Positions 53,166 through 61,812 of a stretch of 64,000 bases of DNA are shown in pieces; the first letter of the stretch is position 1; each line of letters starts with the position of its first letter. The stretch comes from JAQUCI01 sp034932685 (lineage in GTDB: Bacteria; Bacillota_I; Bacilli_A; Erysipelotrichales; Erysipelotrichaceae), in the NCBI GenBank assembly GCA_034932685.1, contig JAYFOM010000020.1, positions 1 to 64,000 on the forward strand, written 5' to 3'. The notes under the pieces are model-generated. The model had not been told where the DNA came from and ran no database searches. It saw only the letters and a program-made list of their open reading frames with translations. The translations under genes and the position numbers were made by a program.

Positions 53166-53805
53166 CAACAAGATCAAAGAGAATCCACGTTTTAATTATC
53201 AAGCTAATTTTGGTAAAAACAATCCATTATTAATAAATATAAGTCTATATGAGGCTGCTATGGATGAGTTTTCAAGTAAAGATTATCAAAGAGCATCTTT
53301 AAACGACATCTTAAAGAAATCACAGATGCCAAAAAGTTCATTCTATTATCAGTTTGGTGATAAATTGGGATTATATCTTGCAGTAATGGACATTATTGGT
53401 GATAAGAAGATGGCGTTTTTTAAAGAACGCATGGCAAATATTGATAAGGATGCCGACTTTTTTACAGTGGTTCGTCATCTAACAAAAGAGACGATGGATT
53501 TTATGTTTATTGATCCACGTTTATATCATTTTTCAAATTTAATGATGGAAACTGATCATGAAATGATAAAAGTTATAATGAAGTATTTCCCTTATGATAT
53601 TCAAGGGTCATTTGGTCCATTATTGATGAAAGCTTACGAAGAAAAACAAATAAACAATAAGTATCCATTACCGTTTGTGAGTCGTTTATTAACTGTCATC
53701 ATGAGTAATATCGATAAGATGATTGATGAAAAAACGACACCTGACATGGCTTACAAAACAATGACTATGGTGTTTGATGTTTTAGAAAATGGAATAAAGG
53801 AGTAA
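53155..53805 (+). CDS. TetR-family transcriptional regulator
   Basis: A 216-aa regulator with an N-terminal helix-turn-helix at ~35-75 (ALNDILKKSQMPKSSFYYQF in the variant SLNDILKKSQMPKSSFYYQF) and an all-helical ligand domain. It likely represses its own operon by binding the 32-bp inverted repeat upstream, with release by the ABC transporter's substrate. Three bases separate its stop from the ATPase start. Confidence 0.92.
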   Translation: MKANNKIKENPRFNYQANFGKNNPLLINISLYEAAMDEFSSKDYQRASLNDILKKSQMPKSSFYYQFGDKLGLYLAVMDIIGDKKMAFFKERMANIDKDADFFTVVRHLTKETMDFMFIDPRLYHFSNLMMETDHEMIKVIMKYFPYDIQGSFGPLLMKAYEEKQINNKYPLPFVSRLLTVIMSNIDKMIDEKTTPDMAYKTMTMVFDVLENGIKE

Positions 53806-53808
53806 TAT

Positions 53809-54681
53809 ATGGAACAAGCATTTGTGATTAAAGATCTGCACTTCACTTACCCATCCATGAAAAATGAAGTTATCAAAGGGATATCATTTTCAATCCAAGA
53901 AGGTGAGATTTTTGGATTACTAGGGCCATCGGGTGCTGGTAAGTCAACTACACAAAAAATATTGACGCGTTTACTAAATGATTACCAAGGAGAAATCACT
54001 TATTTCAATCGTAACCTACGTGAGTATACCAGTGATTTTTATGAAGAAATCGGGGTTGGTTTTGAAATGCCAGTGCATTTTGGCAAACTAACTGGTCTTG
54101 AAAATATGCGCTATTTCTCTTCTTTCTACAAAAAACAAGCTGATATTGAAACGTTGATGAAGCAGGTTGGTTTGTGGGAGTATCGCGATATAAAAGTAGC
54201 GGAATACTCAAAAGGAATGAAGGTTCGTTTAAATTTTGTTAGATCGTTACTTAATGATCCCAAAATTTTATTTCTAGATGAAGTCACAAATGGACTTGAC
54301 CCTAAAAATGCCAAGATAATCAAAGATATGATCATTGACTTTAAAAAGAGTGGTAAAACTGTCTTTTTAACAACTCATTTAATGAATGATGTTGAACAGT
54401 TATGCGATAAAGTTGGCTTTTGTATTGACGGCGAACTTCATGAAATTGCAACTGTACGTGATTTAAAACTCAAGTATGGTAAAAAAGAAGTAAGAGTTGA
54501 ATATAAGGATCAAGAAGGAGTTCATACGCAAAGTTTCAATATGGATCATATTGGTGAAAATACCGCGTTTATGGAATTATTAAAACATCCTGGTCTTGAA
54601 ACAATCCATAGTGGTGAAACAAGCATGGAGGATATATTTATAAAAGTTACAGGAAGTAAACTCTATGAACAAACTGATTAA
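53809..54681 (+). CDS. ABC-2 type transporter ATP-binding protein
   Basis: A 290-aa ATPase: Walker A GPSGAGKST at ~38, signature YSKGMKVRLNFVRSL, Walker B ILFLDEVTNGLDP and H-loop LTTHLMNDVEQL, plus a ~70-residue C-terminal extension typical of drug- or bacteriocin-resistance ATPases. The noncanonical SKGM signature is common in this group. The end overlaps the first permease by 17 nt. Confidence 0.93.
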   Translation: MEQAFVIKDLHFTYPSMKNEVIKGISFSIQEGEIFGLLGPSGAGKSTTQKILTRLLNDYQGEITYFNRNLREYTSDFYEEIGVGFEMPVHFGKLTGLENMRYFSSFYKKQADIETLMKQVGLWEYRDIKVAEYSKGMKVRLNFVRSLLNDPKILFLDEVTNGLDPKNAKIIKDMIIDFKKSGKTVFLTTHLMNDVEQLCDKVGFCIDGELHEIATVRDLKLKYGKKEVRVEYKDQEGVHTQSFNMDHIGENTAFMELLKHPGLETIHSGETSMEDIFIKVTGSKLYEQTD

Positions 54682-55384
54682 ACTTATTAAAGGTGAAATG
54701 ATGCGTTTATTTAAGTATCATATCTTAACCGTAAGCACCTTTGTGTCTTTTATCTGGTTAGCTTTGTTTTTACTAGTTGATCAAGCTGAAGCACAAGAGT
54801 TAGCACCATTATTCTTGTTTGCGGATATGGCGGTTATGTCGGTTATATTACTTGGAGCGTCATTCTATCTTGAAAAACAAGAGGGTACTTTGAGTGCAAC
54901 ATTGATGTTACCAATTACGATTACGGATATCTTGATCGCTAAAACAGTGGCTTCAATTGTAATGGGACTTATATCAGCGTTAGTATTATCGCTTGGTTTG
55001 TATGTCATTTATGGTTTAGTATTAAACTATTTGTTGTTACTGCTATATGTTTTAATCACCATTACTGCTAATGCGGCGATTGGGTTTGCATTATCATTAT
55101 GGGCACGTGATTTTAATCAATTGTTAGGATTATTAATGGCTTACATGTTTATCTTTACGCTTCCTCCAATTTTTATGGCTTTTGGTATCATTCCGGTAAG
55201 TTATGAGAATTATCTTATTATCTCACCAGCTTATGGTACATCCTATTTAATGACGGCGGTAGTAAAGGGATTAGCGTTTGACACAAAGACGATGCTTATC
55301 ATCGGATATTTAATTATTCTTGCTTATCTATTGTTTAGAGTTGTTGTCTATCCAAGATTTAAGAAGAATATCACAAGAGGTTAA
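54665..55384 (+). CDS. ABC-2 type permease (first)
   Basis: A 239-aa membrane protein with six helices, including LFLFADMAVMSVILLGASFY and YLEKQEGTLSATLMLPIT, the coupling segment typical of ABC-2 permeases (EKxxGTL). It pairs with the following permease to form the channel driven by the preceding ATPase. Overlaps the ATPase gene by 17 nt. Confidence 0.88.
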   Translation: MNKLIKLIKGEMMRLFKYHILTVSTFVSFIWLALFLLVDQAEAQELAPLFLFADMAVMSVILLGASFYLEKQEGTLSATLMLPITITDILIAKTVASIVMGLISALVLSLGLYVIYGLVLNYLLLLLYVLITITANAAIGFALSLWARDFNQLLGLLMAYMFIFTLPPIFMAFGIIPVSYENYLIISPAYGTSYLMTAVVKGLAFDTKTMLIIGYLIILAYLLFRVVVYPRFKKNITRG

Positions 55385-55386
55385 TC

Positions 55387-56175
55387 ATGAAAAAATACTT
55401 TAACTTATTAAAATATGAACTTAAGACGATTTATCGTGATTATTTTCAAGTGGTAATGATCATATTCCCCTTTATTATACTGTTGATGGCAATATATCTA
55501 TTTCCACTTATCATTGATAGTTTAGCGGTTAGTCCAGAAGTAGTAAAATATGTCATAATCTTACTTGTGATCATGTTAATGTCTTTTGGTGTCTTCTTGA
55601 TTGGAGCGATGGGTTCATTCTTGTTACTTGAACATAAGGATGAGAAAACAATAAATACAATAGCAGTAACACCGCTTGGTGTTAATGGCTATTTACGCTT
55701 TAAAATAGTTTATGTTTACTGCTTTGCATTAATCAGTATTTTAATTGTATTAATTGGATTAAAACTATTTGCGAAGGATTATTATGTTATCAATGGAGTC
55801 AGTATCTTTGATAATTTAACTTATACCATGATGATTGCTCACTCACTTGTGGCTGCTTTAGTTGCTCCTGCTTTATCGCTATTACAAGCAACTTTTGCGA
55901 ATAATAAGATTGAAGGCTTTGCGATCATGAAGTTTAGTAGCATGATAGCGATGGCACCAATGATCATGGTCATGGATACATTCCGTGGTAAACTACAGTA
56001 TGTTTTGGGTGTTTTCCCCAATTTTTGGGCAATCAAAGCAATCGTTAATGTGATTTATCCCAATAACGATCCATCAAATATGTCATTTTATCTTTACTTG
56101 TTTTTTGGAGTAATACTCAGTTTCTTAGTTTTAACATTATGTTATCGAATGTTTAAAAAGAAAGTTATATATTAA
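55387..56175 (+). CDS. ABC-2 type permease (second)
   Basis: A 262-aa six-helix membrane protein with LLEHKDEKTINTIAVTPLGV, the same coupling pattern as its partner. It begins 2 nt after the first permease stop and ends the operon. Export of an antimicrobial or lipid-like compound is likely from the family; the actual substrate is unknown. Confidence 0.87.
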   Translation: MKKYFNLLKYELKTIYRDYFQVVMIIFPFIILLMAIYLFPLIIDSLAVSPEVVKYVIILLVIMLMSFGVFLIGAMGSFLLLEHKDEKTINTIAVTPLGVNGYLRFKIVYVYCFALISILIVLIGLKLFAKDYYVINGVSIFDNLTYTMMIAHSLVAALVAPALSLLQATFANNKIEGFAIMKFSSMIAMAPMIMVMDTFRGKLQYVLGVFPNFWAIKAIVNVIYPNNDPSNMSFYLYLFFGVILSFLVLTLCYRMFKKKVIY

Positions 56176-56200
56176 AGGGCTATTAATAAGCCCTTTTTCT
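56174..56200. terminator. bidirectional terminator
   Basis: AAAGGGCT-ATTAATA-AGCCCTTT followed by T-rich tract; znuB's stop lies in the loop. Confidence 0.88.
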
Positions 56201-56995
56201 TTGTTTTATCTTTAAAGTGAGAATTACGATCATTAATGTAAATACAGACACCAAAGCCGTAAAACCACCAGGAGCAACATTTAAGTAATACGCAGCTATT
56301 AGCCCAATCAAGATATCAAATAAACTAATAAAAATTGACAACAAAAGAGTTATTTTGAAACCTTTCTTAAATTGTAATGCGGTCGCAACAGGTAATGCAA
56401 TCATTGAACTTAATACCAAAACGCCAACAATACGAATTGAAACGGCAATAGTTGCAGCGACTAATAGTGAAAATACATAATTTAACATTTTGACTTTGAC
56501 ACCAACGATAATCGCTGTATCTTCATCAAAGGCGCTATAGAGTAATTGATGATAAAGAAAAATAAGACTTAATACCGATATCATACTTAAGATAAATACT
56601 AGTAACATATCGGTTGTGTTTACTGTTAAGATGGAACCAAACATGAAAGCATCAGCGTTTCTTTTTAATTGACCAGAACTGATTATTGTAATAGCCACCC
56701 CTACACCAAGGGCTAATACGATTGTTAATATCAAATCGCGATATTTCTTGAAGTAATTTCGTAATGATTCAATCAAAACGCCACTTAAAGCAGTAAAGAT
56801 AAAAGCACCTAAAATGGGATTAAAACCAAATAAAAGCGCAATAGTCACTCCTGCTAATGAAGCATGAGAAAGGGTATCGCCAATCATTGATTGTCTTCTT
56901 AATACTAAGAAAATACCAATACATGGACATAGGATGGCGATAAAAAAAGAAACGAATAAAGCATTTTGCATGAATGTGTAATTAAATATTGTCAT
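56183..56995 (-). CDS. znuB: zinc/manganese ABC transporter permease
   Basis: A 270-aa, eight-helix permease of the metal-ion (ZnuB/MntB/TroC) family: CPCIGIFLVLRRQSMIGDTL near the start, SHASLAGVTIALLFG, RIVGVLVLSSMIALPVATAL as the coupling region, and a C-terminal PGGFTAL. ATG 56995 overlaps the ATPase end by 14 nt and lacks its own ribosome site, indicating translational coupling; the open frame begins at 57046 without support. Confidence 0.92.
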   Translation of the reverse strand: MTIFNYTFMQNALFVSFFIAILCPCIGIFLVLRRQSMIGDTLSHASLAGVTIALLFGFNPILGAFIFTALSGVLIESLRNYFKKYRDLILTIVLALGVGVAITIISSGQLKRNADAFMFGSILTVNTTDMLLVFILSMISVLSLIFLYHQLLYSAFDEDTAIIVGVKVKMLNYVFSLLVAATIAVSIRIVGVLVLSSMIALPVATALQFKKGFKITLLLSIFISLFDILIGLIAAYYLNVAPGGFTALVSVFTLMIVILTLKIKQRKRAY

Positions 56996-57659
56996 TGGTA
57001 GGAATTCGCTTTCTTTCGTATTCTTCAGTGTATTTCTTTGGATCACAAAAATGACCTTTTCCTTCAGCTAAATGATATATTATCGAAGAATAGGTGATAG
57101 CAGCTTGGATATTGTGCTCTACTGCTATGACGGTAATCTTATGATGTTGGTTTAAATGCTTGATCAATCGATATATGTCTTTCTGGGATTCGACATCAAT
57201 ACCAGTTGAGGGTTCATCTAGGATTAATATCTCAGGATTTCCCATTAAGGCTCTTGTGATCATTACTTTCTGTTGTTGCCCACCCGACAAGTCACCGATT
57301 AGAGTATTGGCTTTATCTTCAAGTTTAACAATTGCCAATTGATTACCTATGATACTTTTATCGTTTATTTTTAATAGATGACGATAAGAATCAAGTAGTT
57401 CATAAACTGTAATTGGAAATCCTGACATTGTGGCTTCACTTTTCTGAGGTACATAACCTACATTTTTGGTATTAAGTTTTATATAGCCGGTATTTGGTTT
57501 AATAAAGCCTAGCATTAAGCGTAACAAGGTAGTCTTGCCGCTACCATTTTCTCCAAGCACTGATACATACTCACCATCATTGATCGTAAAATACAGATGA
57601 TTCAAAACGCATGGTTTAGATTGATCATAAGTAAAGCATAGATCTTCGGCTTTAATCAT
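56982..57659 (-). CDS. znuC: zinc/manganese ABC transporter ATP-binding protein
   Basis: A 225-aa ATPase: Walker A GENGSGKTT, Q-loop in GYVPQKSE, signature LSGGQQQKVMITRAL, Walker B ILILDEPSTGID, H-loop AVEHNI. Supplies energy for the ZnuB permease. AAGGAG 9 nt upstream supports ATG 57659 (MIKAEDL) over the in-frame ATG at 57686. Its promoter region is shared with divergent znuA. Confidence 0.93.
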   Translation of the reverse strand: MIKAEDLCFTYDQSKPCVLNHLYFTINDGEYVSVLGENGSGKTTLLRLMLGFIKPNTGYIKLNTKNVGYVPQKSEATMSGFPITVYELLDSYRHLLKINDKSIIGNQLAIVKLEDKANTLIGDLSGGQQQKVMITRALMGNPEILILDEPSTGIDVESQKDIYRLIKHLNQHHKITVIAVEHNIQAAITYSSIIYHLAEGKGHFCDPKKYTEEYERKRIPTNDNI

Positions 57660-57689
57660 TAGGCGACTCCTTTTTAGCGATAACATCTC

Positions 57690-57718
57690 TTGACTTTATT
57701 ATACAATAATCTTAGAAT
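57690..57718 (+). promoter_or_regulatory. promoter of znuA
   Basis: TTGACT (57690-57695), 17-nt spacer, TAGAAT (57713-57718). On the opposite strand TATAAT at 57703-57698 may serve znuCB. Confidence 0.65.
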
Positions 57719-57727
57719 AATTAATAG

Positions 57728-57744
57728 ATGCAAATGATTTGCAT
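57728..57744. promoter_or_regulatory. 17-bp metal-regulator-like palindrome
   Basis: ATGCAAAT-G-ATTTGCAT, perfect 8-bp arms, between the znuA promoter and its start and ~70 bp from znuC. Position and symmetry fit a Fur/Zur- or MntR-type operator; which regulator is not decided by sequence. Confidence 0.7.
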
Positions 57745-57762
57745 TTAAACGGAGGATAATAA

Positions 57763-58695
57763 ATGATAAAGAAAGCAATCGTTACTTTTATAACTATATT
57801 AATGTTACTAATAACAACATCATGTACCAGTAAACCAACGGTGGTAAATGACGATAAAATAATCGTTGTTGTAACATTTGATGCAATGTATGAACTAACA
57901 AAAGCTATTGCTCAAGATAAAGTAACAATAACAACTATGATCCCAACTGGGATTGAACCGCATGATTTTGAACCTAAAGCGAAAGATATGGCAATATTGA
58001 ACACAGCGAATTTATTTGTGTATAACGGTGTAGAAATGGAGTCGTGGGTAGATAAGACATTAGCTGCTTTAAATAATGATGAGCTTGTTGTCGTTGAAGC
58101 TTCTTTGAATGTTGTACTTATCCCATTAGGTGAAGATCACCATAACGATCATGATGATGAGGATGATGAAGATGATCATCATCATGGTGAATATGATCCT
58201 CACGTTTGGTTGAGCTTACCAGCAGTTAAAGTTCAAGCTTATAACATTAAAGAAGCTTTAATTATGATCGATCAGGATAATGCTTCTTTTTATCAAGAAA
58301 ATTATGATCAATTCATATTGGATGTAGATGCGCTTTATCAAGAATATCTTGATAAATTCTCACAGGTATCAGATCGTCATTTCGTAACCAGCCATGCGGC
58401 TTTTAGTTATCTAGCAGCTGATTTTGATTTAATACAAAATAGTGTTACTAATGTCTATGCTGAAGGCGAACCTACCGCTAAGCAGTTAGCAGAGTTAGTA
58501 GAGTATTGTCGTGAACATAATGTTAAAACTATTTTCACAGAGAAAATGGGTAATACAGCAATATCAGAAACATTAGCAAATGAAGTAGGAGCAACGGTTG
58601 TTAAGATATATACGATTGAAACAGCTGAAGATAACATGAGTTATCTTGAAAGAATGAGTCATAACTTAAATGTACTATATGAGAGTATGAATTAA
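57763..58695 (+). CDS. znuA: metal-binding lipoprotein, ZnuA/AdcA type
   Basis: A 310-aa solute-binding lipoprotein (cluster A-I) with lipobox ITTSC (Cys21). Metal ligands: His in GIEPHDFEP, His in YDPHVWLS, His in VTSHAAFSYLA and Asp/Glu near the C terminus. Between the first two lies a His/Asp/Glu-rich loop at ~126-143 (HHNDHDDEDDEDDHHHGE), the hallmark of zinc-specific members. It delivers metal to the divergently encoded permease. CGGAGG precedes ATG. Confidence 0.94.
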   Translation: MIKKAIVTFITILMLLITTSCTSKPTVVNDDKIIVVVTFDAMYELTKAIAQDKVTITTMIPTGIEPHDFEPKAKDMAILNTANLFVYNGVEMESWVDKTLAALNNDELVVVEASLNVVLIPLGEDHHNDHDDEDDEDDHHHGEYDPHVWLSLPAVKVQAYNIKEALIMIDQDNASFYQENYDQFILDVDALYQEYLDKFSQVSDRHFVTSHAAFSYLAADFDLIQNSVTNVYAEGEPTAKQLAELVEYCREHNVKTIFTEKMGNTAISETLANEVGATVVKIYTIETAEDNMSYLERMSHNLNVLYESMN

Positions 58696-58697
58696 AG

Positions 58698-58720
58698 ACA
58701 AGCGCGAGCTTGTTTTTTTT
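58698..58720 (+). terminator. znuA terminator
   Basis: ACAAGC-GCGA-GCTTGT then a T run. Confidence 0.92.
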
Positions 58721-59324
58721 AGTTTTCTTCTTTGGCTAAAGCCCATAAGTATAGACTGGCAGTTGAACCGTATGGTGAATATTTTAAGCGACACTGTTCA
58801 AAAAAAGCTTTATCTATATTATCTTTATTATACAAAACACGCATACCACGATGAATTGCTAGATCATTATAACTAAGCACATCAGGTCGTTGTAAAGAGA
58901 ATATAAGTAACATCTCAGCAGTCCAAACACCGATACCTTTTAAAGTGATCAGTCTTGCAATAATCTCTTGATCAGACATAAATTCAAGTTCACTGATAAA
59001 AGAAGGGTTTGCGATTACATGTGCTGTGATGTTTTTAATGTAGCTGACTTTACGAAAACTAATACCAATTTTTTGTAGCTGTTCGTCATCTAAAAGCATT
59101 ATTGTTTGTGGAGTAACGTCTTTAACAATTGTGATTAAACGCTGCCATATTGTTTGATGAGCGCTTGTTGAGATTTGCTGACCTATTATATTAAATAATA
59201 AAGATAAATATAAATCATTATTTACTGGACGTTTAATTGTACCAATTCTATTGATTGCTTCTTTAAGTTGAGGATCAACTTTTTTTAAATGAGTAATCGC
59301 TTCCCTCTTGATTTCAAAGTACAT
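58719..59324 (-). CDS. DNA-3-methyladenine glycosylase II (AlkA-like, HhH-GPD)
   Basis: A 201-aa base-excision repair enzyme removing alkylated purines. The helix-hairpin-helix and Gly/Pro...Asp loop reads LKGIGVWTAEMLLIFSLQRP then DVLSYNDLAI, with the catalytic Asp in NDLAI. LSLLFNIIGQQIST is the N-terminal helix pair of the family. It lacks the N-terminal domain of E. coli AlkA, as in short Gram-positive homologues. Confidence 0.92.
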   Translation of the reverse strand: MYFEIKREAITHLKKVDPQLKEAINRIGTIKRPVNNDLYLSLLFNIIGQQISTSAHQTIWQRLITIVKDVTPQTIMLLDDEQLQKIGISFRKVSYIKNITAHVIANPSFISELEFMSDQEIIARLITLKGIGVWTAEMLLIFSLQRPDVLSYNDLAIHRGMRVLYNKDNIDKAFFEQCRLKYSPYGSTASLYLWALAKEEN

Positions 59325-59375
59325 ATAATTACCTCTTAATATATAAGTATAATAACATTCTTTTGATCTAAATAA

Positions 59376-59396
59376 AAAAACCGTTATCGGTTTATT
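59376..59396 (-). terminator. tRNA-Ser terminator
   Basis: On the minus strand AAACCG-ATAA-CGGTTT followed by a T run. Confidence 0.8.
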
Positions 59397-59403
59397 ACTT
59401 TAA

Positions 59404-59494
59404 TGGCGGAGAAAGAGGGATTCGAACCCTCGCTAGCCTTGCGACTACTGCTGGTTTTCGAAACCAGTCCCTTCAGCCACTTGGGTATTTCTCC
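59404..59494 (-). tRNA. trnS: tRNA-Ser (anticodon CGA)
   Basis: 91 nt with encoded CCA. Acceptor stem GGAGAAA/TTTCTCC, anticodon stem CTGGT/ACCAG with loop TTTCGAA (anticodon CGA, codon UCG), long variable arm (AGTAGTCGCAAGGCTA region) typical of class II serine tRNA, and T arm GAGGGTTCGAATCCCTC. It stands alone with its own terminator. Confidence 0.96.
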
Positions 59495-59695
59495 GTAACT
59501 ACTATATAATAATGCGAACGTAGGATAAAATACAACAGCAATTTTAATCTTGTGTGGGGAAATTGCATGAATGCTTGCTATATAATCGTTTTAACTTACT
59601 GAAAGATTCTTTCAATAATGCTGTTGCTTGAGTGTTTGAAAATGATTTAAGTGATAGTTGTGTGAAAAATGAAAGAATTTACAGGGTTGAAAAAC

Positions 59696-59723
59696 TTGAC
59701 ATTTTTATAAATACGTTTACTAT
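59696..59723 (+). promoter_or_regulatory. promoter of the opp operon
   Basis: TTGACA (59696-59701), 16-nt spacer, TACTAT (59718-59723), 50 nt before the oppA start. Confidence 0.7.
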
Positions 59724-59772
59724 TTACTTATTAGAACTAGTGTTTCTGGTTTTAAACAGAAGGAGAAAGAAA

Positions 59773-61725
59773 ATGAAAAAACTGCTAACCGTTTTATTAG
59801 TACTATTAATGGTTGCCGGTTTGATGAGCGGTTGTACTACAAAACCTAAAGAAATCACTTCAAAAGATTTTGTTAGTGTGTTTGCAACCGATTTAGATGA
59901 CATGGATTATGTTGTCACAAACCAAAACCCTGATAGTGTGCACTTAGCAAACTTCGTTGATGGTTTACTTGAAAACGATAGTTTAGGTAATTATGTACCA
60001 GCATTAGCTGAATCTTGGGAAACTAATGATGATGCAACTGTATGGACATTCAAATTGCGTGAAGGTGCACGTTGGTCAACATCAACAGGTGAAGATTATG
60101 CTGAAGTAACAGCTCATGATTTCGTTACTGGTCTACAACATGCTGCTGATTTTGACTCACAAACCATTTCTTTAGTTTCAGGAATAATTGCAAACCTACA
60201 AGACTACATGGATGGTACAATCACTGACTTTGCTGAAGTAGGAGTTAAGGCTTTAGATGATTATACAGTAGAATATACTTTGTCATCATCAGTTCCTTAT
60301 TTCTACACAATTACGACTTATGGTATCTTGTTCCCAGTCAACCAAGAGTTCCTTGAATCAAAAGGCGTTGGTTGTAAATTAGGAGCACCTGATGTTAATA
60401 ATTGTGACTTCGGCGCTGTTGCTCCGGACTCAATTCTTTACAATGGTGGTTATATCTTAACTACATTGACATCAAAATCAATCATCGAGTATACAAAGAA
60501 TGCTAACTATTGGGATGCTGAACATGTTTACATCAACAAAGTTACATTGTTCTATGATGATGCTGCTGATTTGTATTCTGTAATCAAAGGTTTTGAACAG
60601 GGTACATATACTCAAGCCGCTTTATTAGCTTCTTGGGAAGATTATGCTGCTTACAAAGAAAAATATGCAAGCACATTAACAACAGTAAAGGTTGACGAGT
60701 CGGTAACATTTGTTATTCATTACAACATGAACCGTACTAACTACACTAATACTACAAAGACAACACAAGAAGAAAAAGATAATACAAAGGCTGCGTTACA
60801 AAATCAAGCATTCCGTCTAGCTGTACAAGCTGGCTTTAGTAGAGTTGCTTATCAAATGCAGAATATGGAAGAAGTTAACGCTACTGCTACTGTTCGTAAC
60901 ATGTTAACAATGCCTAACTTCGTAATGACATCAGAAGGCGAATCATATGGTTCATTAGTTACTAAGTACTTTAATGAATATGATAATGCTTATGGTGAAG
61001 TTAATTTAGCTGATGGACATGATGCATTCTATGATGCAGCTGTTTGTTTGGCTATGATCGAGCAAGCTAAAGCTGATGGAATCCAATTCCCAGTTACTTT
61101 AGACATGCCGACTTATGATGCATCACAAGTTTATATCAATAGAGCTAACTCAATCAAAGAATCGATCGAAACTGCAAGTAACGGTCAAATCTTGGTTAAC
61201 GTTGTATTGATGGGCTATGATGATATCATGAACTATACTTTCAACGTATATGGTAATCCACCAATGACAAACTATGACATTAACTTGTTTGCTGGTTGGG
61301 GTCCTGACTATGTTGATCCTAAGACATATGTAGACATCTATAACTTACGTAATGGTGATATGTTAGCACTATTAGGTTTGTTTGAAGAAGGTCAAAACGC
61401 TGAGAGCGATGCTATTGCTGAAACTGTTGGTGTTAAAGAGTACACTGAAATGTTAGATGTTGCTGATGCTATTAAAGATGATGTAGATGCCAGATATGAC
61501 GCTTATGCTCAAGCTGAAGCATTCTTATTATCAAAAGCATTCATAACTCCGATTAGCTATAGAAATATTTCATTAAGAGTAACTAAGGTTGTTCCTTATA
61601 CTGCTCCTTATGCTGTAGCTGGTCTTGGTGGCGACAAATACAAATTTGCTGTAGTACAAGACGAAATCGTTACAACAGCTCAATTCGAGACAGCTAAGGC
61701 TGCTTGGGAAGCTGCTAGATCTTAA
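59773..61725 (+). CDS. oppA: oligopeptide ABC transporter substrate-binding lipoprotein
   Basis: A 650-aa SBP family 5 lipoprotein. The signal peptide ends LMSGC with the lipidated Cys21. The mature part shows the family blocks NPDSVHLANFVDGLLENDSL, PALAESWETNDDATVWTFKL, REGARWS, and the late LFAGWGPDYVDPKTY. It captures peptides outside the cell for OppBC. AGGAG 7 nt before ATG 59773 fixes the start; the frame opens 47 codons earlier without support. Longer than E. coli OppA (~540 aa). Confidence 0.94.
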   Translation: MKKLLTVLLVLLMVAGLMSGCTTKPKEITSKDFVSVFATDLDDMDYVVTNQNPDSVHLANFVDGLLENDSLGNYVPALAESWETNDDATVWTFKLREGARWSTSTGEDYAEVTAHDFVTGLQHAADFDSQTISLVSGIIANLQDYMDGTITDFAEVGVKALDDYTVEYTLSSSVPYFYTITTYGILFPVNQEFLESKGVGCKLGAPDVNNCDFGAVAPDSILYNGGYILTTLTSKSIIEYTKNANYWDAEHVYINKVTLFYDDAADLYSVIKGFEQGTYTQAALLASWEDYAAYKEKYASTLTTVKVDESVTFVIHYNMNRTNYTNTTKTTQEEKDNTKAALQNQAFRLAVQAGFSRVAYQMQNMEEVNATATVRNMLTMPNFVMTSEGESYGSLVTKYFNEYDNAYGEVNLADGHDAFYDAAVCLAMIEQAKADGIQFPVTLDMPTYDASQVYINRANSIKESIETASNGQILVNVVLMGYDDIMNYTFNVYGNPPMTNYDINLFAGWGPDYVDPKTYVDIYNLRNGDMLALLGLFEEGQNAESDAIAETVGVKEYTEMLDVADAIKDDVDARYDAYAQAEAFLLSKAFITPISYRNISLRVTKVVPYTAPYAVAGLGGDKYKFAVVQDEIVTTAQFETAKAAWEAARS

Positions 61726-61753
61726 GCTTAAATCTAAATCAATTAGTCTAACA

Positions 61754-61785
61754 ATTAAGAGGGATGGCTAATCATCCCTCTTAAT
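61754..61785 (+). other. inverted repeat between oppA and oppB
   Basis: ATTAAGAGGGATG-GCTAAT-CATCCCTCTTAAT, perfect 13-bp stem, only short T content afterward. It fits a processing/stabilising hairpin or leaky terminator that would keep oppA mRNA above oppBC. Confidence 0.75.
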
Positions 61786-61812
61786 GTTATCTTATTAGGG
61801 AGGTATTAAACA

